Shown here piece after piece: positions 1 to 7,222 of a DNA stretch of 53,721 nucleotides (its first letter is position 1; every line of letters begins with the position of its first letter). The position numbers were made by a program, and so were the translations under genes. The notes below the pieces were generated by a model. It ran no database searches. It worked only from the letters and a program-made list of their open reading frames with translations, and was not told the DNA's origin. This DNA comes from Phycisphaerales bacterium (lineage in GTDB: Bacteria > Planctomycetota > Phycisphaerae > Phycisphaerales > SM1A02). The stretch lies in assembly GCA_022446885.1 (NCBI GenBank), contig JAKVBU010000026.1, positions 1 through 53,721 of the forward strand, written 5' to 3'.

Positions 1-1934
1 TCGCATTCGTCGGGAACACCATTGCCGTTGTCGTCACTGGAGGAGCCGTCGGCAATGTCGCAGGCGTCTGCCTGGCCGTTGGCGTTGCAGTCGGGGTCGC
101 ACTCGTCTGGAATGCCATTGCCGTCACAATCGCTGCTGGTGCCATCGGCGACATCGCAGTCGTCGGGGACTCCATTGAAGTTGCAGTCGTCCTCGCAATT
201 GTCAGGCGTGCCGTTGTCATTGCAGTCGCTGGAGATGCCGTCGGCGATTGCGCAGACATCACCGATGCCGTCGCCGTCGCAGTCGGCCTGATCCGGGTTG
301 GCCATGTCGGGACAGTTGTCCTGCCCGTCAATCACGCCGTCGCCGTCGGAATCGGTGAAATCGCAGTAATTCGCTGCTCCAGGGGTGTCCACGAAGTCAG
401 CGGCATTGAACCCGTTGTCGTACCAGTCGCCATCGGCATCCGGACACTTGCGGGCGCCACCGGGGGTATAGACGTTGTCCGGGCCCACTGTTGTGCTGCA
501 GTAGACATGGTCGGAGTAGTCGTCAACTTCCTCGATGAAGGCTATGCAGTCGATAGCTGCATCCCAGGGCATGACGTCCATGACGCCGTCGTTGTCGGTG
601 TCCACATCGTCGCCCAGTGCCCCGGTAAAGCCCGAGACGAGCACGAAGGTCACCTGGTCGGAGCTCTCAAAATTGAGCTCAACCGCGTAGTCGGGGGTGC
701 CCAGGAGCATCTCCGGCTGGCCAACAAGGAAGAAGCCGTCGGCATTGATGATGTGGCCTGTAAGGTCAACGACTTCCTCGATCACTCCGTGGTAATCACT
801 GCTGCCATCGCCGATGGCGATGAAGGTGATGCCGTCAAGGCTTGCACCAGCGGGGCCGATGAGCTCGAAGTACTCGTCGGTGTCTTCCCCGGCCTGATTG
901 GCCCGGAGTTCATTGAGCATAATCTCGCTCGTGCCGCCGCCACAGGGCTCCCCATTGCCATTGGGACAGGTGCTGCCTGGTCCGAGCCAGGTGGCGAACT
1001 TGCCCTTGGCCTCACATTCGGCCTGTGTCTGGTGGTCGTAGCAAATGGACGAGCCGCCCGCCTCGATGCAGCAAGCGCCGCCCTGGGCCCCGAATGTGCC
1101 AAGCACCATCAGGAGATCGTCCACATTGACCGTGCAATCGCCATTTGGCAGCGGAGCAACGTCGCCGGTGGGGCGGAACGAGCCGTCACCCGTCTGGCCG
1201 AAGCTGCCCAGAACCGCAAGGAGGTCATCTACATCGCAGTCGAAGTCGCGATCCACATCGGATGCAAAGGGGGGCAATTCTTCATCGCAGGGGTCCGGGC
1301 CCATACTGGGAGAACAGTTGATCGACTCGACCCAGCTGACGTCGGGCCAGCCCACATCGGCAAGGTCATGCCACCCCGTGAGTCCGCATGAACCCATGGT
1401 GTCGATCCACGAGGCCGACGCCTGCGGCTCACTGTTGGCACCGACGAAGTAGGCTCCCGCATCATTGAAGTGGGGCATGCTCAGCATCGCCACAACCTGG
1501 GAGTCGGCTTCGACGAAGATCGGCGGGTCGAATGTGGCCCGAAGCACAATGACGTCGTCGGATGCCGTTACGGAGATCGTCTGTGATGCCAGAAGCGTGT
1601 CGCCACCTGGCATGCCATCGTCACTGAGCCACAGTGAGACCTCGGCTTCATGGTCGCTGATCGCGAACTCCAGATTCCAAGTGACGCAGTGCACCTCGAC
1701 GCCACTTCCCGCCAGGGATCCTTGAGAGAGATCGTGCACGCGGGCGTAGGCTGCGCTGGGAGAATCGGCGGTTTGACAGAGCACCGACTCGCCCGCGGCA
1801 GTTTCGCCTTGATTCTCGGACACATCTTGGCTGCCTGGGCAGGGGCCACCAAGCGTGCTTGCTGAGATGCTCAAGATGCAAAAGCTTGAGACGACTGCAC
1901 CAAGGGCGCACCGACGGTAGGGCAGACTTCGCAT
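1..1934 (-). CDS. Large secreted dockerin/lamin-tail/thrombospondin type-3 repeat protein (3' end beyond window)
   Basis: An uninterrupted minus-strand frame of 644 codons runs from an ATG at 1934 to the window edge without a stop, so the C-terminus is missing. A purine-rich Shine-Dalgarno run (AGGAGAAGGAG) lies about five bases before the ATG. Residues 1-29 look like a signal peptide. At about 224-275 there are two dockerin-like calcium loops, each of the form Dx(D/N)xD...VDDLL.VLG.FG. A cysteine module starting ACC follows at about 283, then a lamin-tail-like stretch (IMLNELRANQAGEDTDEYFEL) at about 335-485. From about 527 onward there are thrombospondin type-3 repeats (DxDGDG, NGIPDEC). 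It is probably an exported, calcium-stabilised surface protein; its substrate or partner cannot be told. The plus-strand frames here are shadows of this repetitive sequence. Confidence 0.9.
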   Translation of the reverse strand, partial: MRSLPYRRCALGAVVSSFCILSISASTLGGPCPGSQDVSENQGETAAGESVLCQTADSPSAAYARVHDLSQGSLAGSGVEVHCVTWNLEFAISDHEAEVSLWLSDDGMPGGDTLLASQTISVTASDDVIVLRATFDPPIFVEADSQVVAMLSMPHFNDAGAYFVGANSEPQASASWIDTMGSCGLTGWHDLADVGWPDVSWVESINCSPSMGPDPCDEELPPFASDVDRDFDCDVDDLLAVLGSFGQTGDGSFRPTGDVAPLPNGDCTVNVDDLLMVLGTFGAQGGACCIEAGGSSICYDHQTQAECEAKGKFATWLGPGSTCPNGNGEPCGGGTSEIMLNELRANQAGEDTDEYFELIGPAGASLDGITFIAIGDGSSDYHGVIEEVVDLTGHIINADGFFLVGQPEMLLGTPDYAVELNFESSDQVTFVLVSGFTGALGDDVDTDNDGVMDVMPWDAAIDCIAFIEEVDDYSDHVYCSTTVGPDNVYTPGGARKCPDADGDWYDNGFNAADFVDTPGAANYCDFTDSDGDGVIDGQDNCPDMANPDQADCDGDGIGDVCAIADGISSDCNDNGTPDNCEDDCNFNGVPDDCDVADGTSSDCDGNGIPDECDPDCNANGQADACDIADGSSSDDNGNGVPDEC

Positions 1935-1961
1935 GGGACTCCTTCTCCTCGATGGGGTCTG

Positions 1962-1973
1962 AGACTTTAGTCT
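1962..1973. promoter_or_regulatory. Small inverted repeat in the leader of the secreted-protein gene
   Basis: Five-base arms AGACT/AGTCT around a two-base centre lie 28 bases upstream of the start of the secreted protein, in the gap to the ArsR-type gene. It could be an operator or chance; no clear -35/-10 pair was found with it. Confidence 0.25.
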
Positions 1974-2045
1974 AGAGCCAATGCGAGGGAATGCGAGTCC
2001 AAGTCACTCAGGAACTTGCGGTTCAATTCGCCTTCAAGTGCCCCT

Positions 2046-2516
2046 TCAAATCGCCTTGGCGACGGGGCTGTTCGGGGTGAGCAGGCGGCCGGCAGAAGCG
2101 GCGTCGGTCTGCACCAATGCGGGTTGAGCCAGGGGAAGCTTGACCTCGATTCGGGCCCCCTCAGCGCTGATGAGCCTGATGAGGGTGCCCGTGGTGAGCC
2201 GTGAGGCGGCCTCGGGGGACAGGTCATAGATGCGTTCTCGTGCCTTGGCCTGTCGAGTGACGAGGCCTGCATCACGAAGTTGACGGAGATTGTGGCTGAC
2301 CAGCCCAATGCTCGCATTGACCCGCTCGGCGATTCCACCCACATGACTGGGGCCTTCTGAGAGCGTCCGGAGAATGGCCAAACGCAATCTGCCACCCAGC
2401 AGGCTCAGCAGTCGGTCAGCCTCAATGGTTGAGGCCATGGGGCCGACGGCGTGCTGCGTCGCTGCGGCGGGATGCGTCATGGGAGAGGTGTTGTTGAGTG
2501 CAGTGGTACGGTCCAT
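2046..2516 (-). CDS. ArsR/SmtB-family winged-helix transcriptional regulator
   Basis: The 156-residue protein has a typical ArsR winged helix: a 'LLGGRLRLAILRTLSEGPSHV' helix, a recognition segment with GLVSHNLRQLRDAGLV, and a wing with RERIYDLSPEA. The ATG at 2516 is chosen because AGGAGG lies seven bases before it; an upstream in-frame ATG at 2579 has no such site. The C-terminal 50 residues beyond the fold carry no metal-binding cysteine cluster that I can see, so a metal sensor is not supported; the ligand is unknown. It stands alone, about 110 bp upstream of the secreted-protein gene on the same strand, with a non-coding stretch and tRNA-Leu behind it. Confidence 0.85.
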   Translation of the reverse strand: MDRTTALNNTSPMTHPAAATQHAVGPMASTIEADRLLSLLGGRLRLAILRTLSEGPSHVGGIAERVNASIGLVSHNLRQLRDAGLVTRQAKARERIYDLSPEAASRLTTGTLIRLISAEGARIEVKLPLAQPALVQTDAASAGRLLTPNSPVAKAI

Positions 2517-2735
2517 CGTGGTGCCCTCCTGGCGTCGTCGGGAGAAACCGACACCAGTGGATGCAAGGTGGTTCATCAATGAACCACGGGTGCAATTCGC
2601 TTCGGCCGGGTGATTCCGGCAATCGACGTTGTGTGATGGATACGAACGAGGAAGGGGCTGGTTCGTGTTTCTACAGAAACCAGATCAGCCCGCCTGCAGC
2701 AATCGCCAGCCCGCCAAGGACCAAAGCCCAGCCAA

Positions 2736-2776
2736 TGCCCCGGGCGATGCGTCGTCCTCTGGCCGAGGCCGGGGCA
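2736..2776 (-). terminator. Possible terminator of tRNA-Leu
   Basis: Eight-base arms TGCCCCGG/CCGGGGCA flank a 25-base loop, starting 11 bases past the tRNA 3' end. There is no T run, so intrinsic termination is uncertain. The rest of 2517-2735 holds no gene I can support. Confidence 0.35.
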
Positions 2777-2786
2777 CGTCTGTGAA

Positions 2787-2871
2787 TACCGGAGGTGGGA
2801 CTCGAACCCACACTCCCTGAACGGGAAACGGATTTTGAATCCGTCGCGTCTGCCAATTCCGCCACTCCGGC
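2787..2871 (-). tRNA. tRNA-Leu(CAA)
   Basis: The minus strand folds as an 85-nt class II tRNA. The acceptor arms are GCCGGAG and CTCCGGT (with a G-U first pair), the anticodon stem is ACGGA/TCCGT, and the loop TTCAAAA gives anticodon CAA for UUG codons. There is a long variable arm and a TpsiC arm with GGTTCGAGTCC. The CCA end is not encoded (the sequence after discriminator A is TTC), so it must be added by a CCA-adding enzyme. Confidence 0.95.
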
Positions 2872-2953
2872 TTACTGAAGAACCCCCATGGTATATCCCC
2901 GCCACGCCGGTCGTGAGCCACGAGTTGGTGCACAAGCCAACTACACTGTCATC

Positions 2954-4195
2954 ATGGCACGAAGCACCAAGCAGACCAAGGCAGATCCTCCCCCGAAGCC
3001 CCATCCGGGCAGGGTGCTATTGCCGTGGCTGGTGCTGGTCATTGTGGCGAGCGCGGTGGTTGCTCTTGCCATGGGCACGGGGGAAGAGACGGCTCGCACC
3101 TCACGCCAGGCAGACGCCAAGGCAGCGACGCCTCCGCGATCAACCACGCCTGTTGCCAAGCAACCGCCCGTTTCGACTGAGCCGGCGCCGCTGCGGGTGC
3201 CGCAGGTGTCATTCGATCCACCCATGATTCAGTGGGGGTTCTTGAAGCCCGGTGAGGTCAAACAGATGGGCTCAACCGTGACGAACGAGGGGTCTGAGCC
3301 GATTCGGTTCACCGGCAATATGAAGGGGTGCTCCTGCACCACAGTTGAGATTCCCGCCATCGAGTTGGCACCGGGAGCGTCGGTGCCATTTACGGCAACG
3401 ATGACGGCTGGGCTCACACCCACAACCAAGTCTGGTGGCATCAAATTGCTGTTGGCCGAGCACGAGGCGATTCGCATTCCTACTGACGGCGAGATCGTTC
3501 GCGGCATCAGGGTCAGTCCGAGGCGGATTTCGGCCATCAGCCGCCCAGGCAATGATCGAAGTGCCCCCGCAACGCCGGCAGGATCGCGCCGCGTTCGATT
3601 CGATGCGCCTGAGGGGACGCCATTTCGAATTCTCCGAATAGACGGGCAAGACGTCTCCTCATTTGCCGGGGCGGCCACATTGTCCAACCCGATGCCGGTG
3701 CAAACCTACGTTTTCGACGACTTTGCTCAATACGACCCAGAGACCGGGCTGAATGCCCAGGGTGAGTTGCTTCCGCTCTTTAGACTGGTTGAAACTGACC
3801 ACCCAGCTGCCCCCGTCATCGAAGTGCCGGTGGATCACCCGGTTCGCATTGCCCGACTCAAGCCCCGAGGGGAGAGGCCGTGGTTCTGGGTCGAGAACAG
3901 GTACGTGGCCGACACAGTTGCGCCCGGTCAGAGTGCTGTCATCGAGATTCCATTGCTGGTTGACTCCAAGCGCCCCTGGGAGGCGCCTACTGGAGCTCGG
4001 TCGCTCGATGGGAAGTTCGATGCGAGATTGCTGGATGTGACGCCCGACGGCCGCAAGTACAAGGCTCGGGTCCAGATTTCGCCTGCTGCGACGGAGAACT
4101 GCGCTTGGATCGGTGAGCTTGAACTGACCAGTGACAACTTCGCCGCGACGGTTCCGGTGATTGGCGCCGTACGGGTGGAAGGAGCTCCTCGGTGA
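2954..4195 (+). CDS. Membrane-anchored DUF1573-family protein
   Basis: The 413-residue protein has a cytoplasmic basic N-terminus, one membrane span at about residues 21-40, a proline-rich linker, and an Ig-like DUF1573 domain at about 85-180. The domain carries the family's GCSCTT cysteine motif at 125-130. The remaining 230 residues look like further beta-sandwich sequence without a name. DUF1573 proteins are extracytoplasmic and of unknown function. The start at 2954 gives the span its usual position; an upstream in-frame ATG at 2888 would add a stretch with no family character. The stop overlaps the ispD GTG by four bases, so the two are translationally coupled. Confidence 0.8.
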   Translation: MARSTKQTKADPPPKPHPGRVLLPWLVLVIVASAVVALAMGTGEETARTSRQADAKAATPPRSTTPVAKQPPVSTEPAPLRVPQVSFDPPMIQWGFLKPGEVKQMGSTVTNEGSEPIRFTGNMKGCSCTTVEIPAIELAPGASVPFTATMTAGLTPTTKSGGIKLLLAEHEAIRIPTDGEIVRGIRVSPRRISAISRPGNDRSAPATPAGSRRVRFDAPEGTPFRILRIDGQDVSSFAGAATLSNPMPVQTYVFDDFAQYDPETGLNAQGELLPLFRLVETDHPAAPVIEVPVDHPVRIARLKPRGERPWFWVENRYVADTVAPGQSAVIEIPLLVDSKRPWEAPTGARSLDGKFDARLLDVTPDGRKYKARVQISPAATENCAWIGELELTSDNFAATVPVIGAVRVEGAPR

Positions 4196-4962
4196 TCATC
4201 AGTGCCGTCATCCCGGCGGCGGGTTGTTCAGATCGATTCGGGGAGGACAAGCTGGCCCGCTCGCTAGGGGGGCGTCCTGTGCTGGTGCGAGCGGTTGAGG
4301 CGTTGTCCCGACGCGATGAGATTCGTGAGATCATCGTCGCTGGTCCTCCCGGGCGGATGGACGAGTTCCGCGAACGGTTTGGAGCGGTGCTGGGCTTTCT
4401 TGGGGCAACTGTCATTGAAGGTGGGGCGCAGGCCCGCTGGGAGAGCGTTCGCAACGGGGTGCAGCACGTGAGCGATGACTGCACCCACATCGCGGTGCAT
4501 GACGCTGCTCGACCCTGTCCGTCTGATGCCATGCTTGATCGACTTCTGCTCGCTGCGGGAGAGGTCGGGGCGGTGGTGCCTGGGCTGCGGATCACATCGA
4601 CAGTCAAGAAGGTGGATGACAGCAAGGCGCAGGAGATTCGTGACGGAGACGCCCTAGCAGATGCGATCCTCGGTAGCGACTGCGGCCCGAGCGTTCAGGT
4701 GTCGCCGATCAAGGAGACTGTTGATCGCAACGGTCTTGTGCTTGTGCAGACACCGCAGATCTTTGAGGCTTCGCTCTTACGCGCCGCCTTTGAACAGGGC
4801 GATGCCGATGGGTGCACCGATGAGGCGGCTCTTCTTGAGCGTCTGGGGCATGAGGTACATGTCGTAGAGGGTGATCCGTTGAACATCAAACTCACGACAC
4901 CAGGCGATTGGCCGCTGGCCGAAGCCGCACTTGCCAGAGCAGGATCGGGCTCAGGCGCATGA
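4192..4962 (+). CDS. ispD: 2-C-methyl-D-erythritol 4-phosphate cytidylyltransferase
   Basis: This is the third enzyme of the non-mevalonate isoprenoid pathway; it joins CTP and MEP to give CDP-ME in the cytoplasm. The N-terminal nucleotide loop PAAGCSDRFG is at residues 8-17, HDAARP at 103-108 and QTPQ at 186-189, all in family order. The length of 256 exceeds the usual 225-235 because of an acidic insertion at about 143-173, between the TVKK strand and TVDRNG. The start is GTG, within a four-base overlap with the DUF1573 gene; the end overlaps the glycosyltransferase ATG by four bases. The downstream enzyme also concerns polyprenyl-phosphate chemistry, which suits the pairing. Confidence 0.93.
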   Translation: MIISAVIPAAGCSDRFGEDKLARSLGGRPVLVRAVEALSRRDEIREIIVAGPPGRMDEFRERFGAVLGFLGATVIEGGAQARWESVRNGVQHVSDDCTHIAVHDAARPCPSDAMLDRLLLAAGEVGAVVPGLRITSTVKKVDDSKAQEIRDGDALADAILGSDCGPSVQVSPIKETVDRNGLVLVQTPQIFEASLLRAAFEQGDADGCTDEAALLERLGHEVHVVEGDPLNIKLTTPGDWPLAEAALARAGSGSGA

Positions 4963-6104
4963 GTGATGGCATCAGGATCAGTGTGATCGTGCCTACCTAT
5001 GAGGAGGCTGGCAATATCGCTGAGCTCGTGCAGCGCATCGATGCCTCGCTGGACGTTGAGCACGAGATCATCCTCGTTGACGATGATTCCCAGGATGGCA
5101 CACCCGAAGTGGTCGAGGGGCTGGGGCTGGCGCATGTTCGACTTCTTGTTCGCAAGGACGAGCGAGGGCTCAGTGGAGCGGTGCTGCGTGGGCTCGCTGA
5201 GGCTCGAGGACAGACGCTGGTCGTGATGGATGCAGACCTGTCACATCCGCCCGAAGCCATCGTGCAGATGCAGGCGGCAATCAGTGACGGGGCCGACTTC
5301 GTGGTGGGGTCGAGATACGTGCCCGGTGGATCTACCGAGGACGGCTGGGGCTTTCTCCGCTGGGTGAACTCCATGGTTGCCACGGTGATTGCTCGCCCGT
5401 TCACGACGGTTCGTGATCCCATGAGCGGCTTCTTCGCCATGCCCCGCTCGGTCTGGACCGACGCGACCGACCTGGACCCGGTGGGCTACAAGATCGCCCT
5501 TGAGCTCATGGTCAAGTGTGGATGCACGGATGTGCGAGAGGTGCCCATTCACTTCTCGACCCGCCGCCATGGTGAGAGCAAGTTGTCGCTCAGGGTGCAA
5601 TTGGAGTTCTTGCTCCACATCGTCAAACTGATGCGGTGGAAGTTCCCAGGTTGGTCGAGCCTTGTTCCGTTCGCACTGGTGGGCCTCTCGGGGATGGGTG
5701 TCTACGTGGGGCTGCTGTCGGCGGCCGGCGCGATCTGGCCTGATGCTTCGACGCTGCCCAAAGCGATCGGGGCGGCGCTCGTGACCATCGTCTGGAACTT
5801 CCTGCTCGATCGTCGCTTCGCCTTTTGGTACGCCCGCAGTGGCAGTGTCTTCGGGCAGTTCTTGGGCTTCTTGGCGATCTGCGCCATTCCTGTGACGATC
5901 AACATCCTCGCGACTGTCTGGTTGGCTGAGGACACCATGGTGACGCCGCTGGCCGCTGCAGTGGGATCGCTGATCGGTTCAGCTGCCGGTCTTCTGTTCA
6001 ACTGGTTGATGAGCAGGTGGCTCATCTTCGGACGAAAGACCCCCGGCAAGGTGAACAAGGCCAAGCGTGAAGTGTCAGCGAAGTCATCTTGCAAGGGAGA
6101 CTGA
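4959..6104 (+). CDS. Polyprenol-phosphate glycosyltransferase (GT2) fused to a GtrA membrane domain
   Basis: Residues 5-230 are a GT2 domain like dolichol-phosphate mannose synthase: VPTYEEAGNI at 11-20, DDDSQDGT at 41-48, the metal-binding DAD at 91-93, and later GSRY, DPMSGFF and GESKL motifs. Residues 235-365 form four hydrophobic segments of the GtrA family. Such proteins transfer a sugar (often mannose or glucose) from a nucleotide donor to undecaprenyl phosphate at the inner face of the membrane, with GtrA helping to flip or hold the lipid. The sugar is not known. The ATG is coupled to the ispD stop (ATGA), which favours 4959 over an upstream ATG inside ispD. The C-terminus is lysine-rich. 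Confidence 0.9.
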   Translation: MSDGIRISVIVPTYEEAGNIAELVQRIDASLDVEHEIILVDDDSQDGTPEVVEGLGLAHVRLLVRKDERGLSGAVLRGLAEARGQTLVVMDADLSHPPEAIVQMQAAISDGADFVVGSRYVPGGSTEDGWGFLRWVNSMVATVIARPFTTVRDPMSGFFAMPRSVWTDATDLDPVGYKIALELMVKCGCTDVREVPIHFSTRRHGESKLSLRVQLEFLLHIVKLMRWKFPGWSSLVPFALVGLSGMGVYVGLLSAAGAIWPDASTLPKAIGAALVTIVWNFLLDRRFAFWYARSGSVFGQFLGFLAICAIPVTINILATVWLAEDTMVTPLAAAVGSLIGSAAGLLFNWLMSRWLIFGRKTPGKVNKAKREVSAKSSCKGD

Positions 6105-6110
6105 GCAGTC

Positions 6111-6773
6111 ATGTCGAGAGAGACGATCGGGCTGAGTGAAACGATGCAGGCATGGCTCGTAGCCAACGCCGTCTCCGAGACCCCGGTACAGAAGGCGTTG
6201 CGGGATTCGGCTGCGGACCACGCTCATGGTGGAATGCAGTCGGCGCCGGAGCAGGTGCAGTTCATGCAGGTCTTGCTCAAGGCGATTGACGCTCGACTGG
6301 TGATTGAGATCGGTGTGTTCACCGGCTACAGCTCGCTGGGCATGGCATTGGCGCTGCCTCCAGAGGGGCGACTGATTGCCTGTGATGTAGACGATGGGTA
6401 CTTGTCTGAGGCTGCCACCTGGTGGGCTCGGGGCGGTGTGCAGGAACGAATCGATCCCCGGTTTGGGCCAGCTGAGGCCACGCTCGAGACCCTGCTGGAA
6501 GAGGGTCTGGGCGGGCAGGTGGACTTCATCTACATCGATGCCGACAAGACTGCGAGTGATCGATACTGCGAGCTTGGCATGCAATTGCTTCGACCAGGCG
6601 GGCTGGTGGCGATCGACAACATGTTCAGGGGCGGTCGCGTAGTTGATGCAACCGCTGATGATGCATCCACGGTGGCGACGCGGGCGCTGGCCAGCAAGTG
6701 GTCTGCCGATGCGCGGGTGGACTGGTGTCTGCTACCTGTGGCAGATGGGCTGGCGTTGGCTCGACGTCGCTGA
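6111..6773 (+). CDS. SAM-dependent O-methyltransferase, caffeoyl-CoA OMT-like (family 3)
   Basis: The 220-residue protein has the whole class I methyltransferase fold: SAM loop EIGVFTGYSS at 66-75, acidic loop CDVDDGY at 91-97, metal-binding DADK at 143-146 and GGLVAIDN at 163-170. Family members methylate catechol-type hydroxyls using a divalent metal; the substrate here is unknown. It begins six bases after the glycosyltransferase stop and so is probably the last gene of the DUF1573-ispD-GT operon. Confidence 0.9.
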   Translation: MSRETIGLSETMQAWLVANAVSETPVQKALRDSAADHAHGGMQSAPEQVQFMQVLLKAIDARLVIEIGVFTGYSSLGMALALPPEGRLIACDVDDGYLSEAATWWARGGVQERIDPRFGPAEATLETLLEEGLGGQVDFIYIDADKTASDRYCELGMQLLRPGGLVAIDNMFRGGRVVDATADDASTVATRALASKWSADARVDWCLLPVADGLALARRR

Positions 6774-6803
6774 TCGCTGAATCAAGCGACCGTTGCACCG
6801 CCT

Positions 6804-7199
6804 CTAGATCGAGTCTCTCAGCCTCTTGGATTGCTGCTGCACGATCTCGATGGCCGAGTCGAAGTTCACATCGCCTTCGCCATGCAGTCTGGCCCAGTGC
6901 CAGTCATTGCCACGGGCCCGCTTGAGCAGAATCTCCTGCAGATGCAGATTGGCCAATTGGGTATCGAGGAAATCGCCGGTCTGCTCGAGGGGGCCAAGAT
7001 CGGATCGCAACTGCAGCCACTGGGCATAGCCGCTGGCGGCGGGTGTGTCATTCACTGGGCGGAACATCTTGGTACCGTCGGGGCCAGTGACAACCCGGAT
7101 GTCATCGCTCGTCACGCGCTGGCCATGATCGTCGCAGCCACCGATCAAGGCAGTTGCCGTGACCGCCAGTGCGGCAAGCGTCAGATTGCGTACGGGCAT
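6804..7199 (-). CDS. Small predicted lipoprotein of unknown function
   Basis: The 131-residue protein begins with a lipoprotein signal: basic start, hydrophobic residues 6-19 and lipobox LIGGC with the lipidated Cys at 22. The mature part is soluble, with a helical C-terminal half (from about residue 75) rich in Leu, Gln and Arg. I do not recognise the family. It sits 23 bases downstream of uvrA on the same side but converges with the O-methyltransferase (gap of 30 bases). Confidence 0.75.
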   Translation of the reverse strand: MPVRNLTLAALAVTATALIGGCDDHGQRVTSDDIRVVTGPDGTKMFRPVNDTPAASGYAQWLQLRSDLGPLEQTGDFLDTQLANLHLQEILLKRARGNDWHWARLHGEGDVNFDSAIEIVQQQSKRLRDSI

Positions 7200-7222
7200 G
7201 TGGGTTCCTCCTGAGGGCGACT

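Noticed and set aside
507-1391. 294-codon plus-strand frame
   Set aside because: It is antisense to the repetitive secreted-protein gene; its sequence has no domain and mirrors the Asp/Gly-rich codons of the true frame.
2576-3004. 142-codon minus-strand frame over tRNA-Leu
   Set aside because: It reads straight through the tRNA gene and shows no family character.
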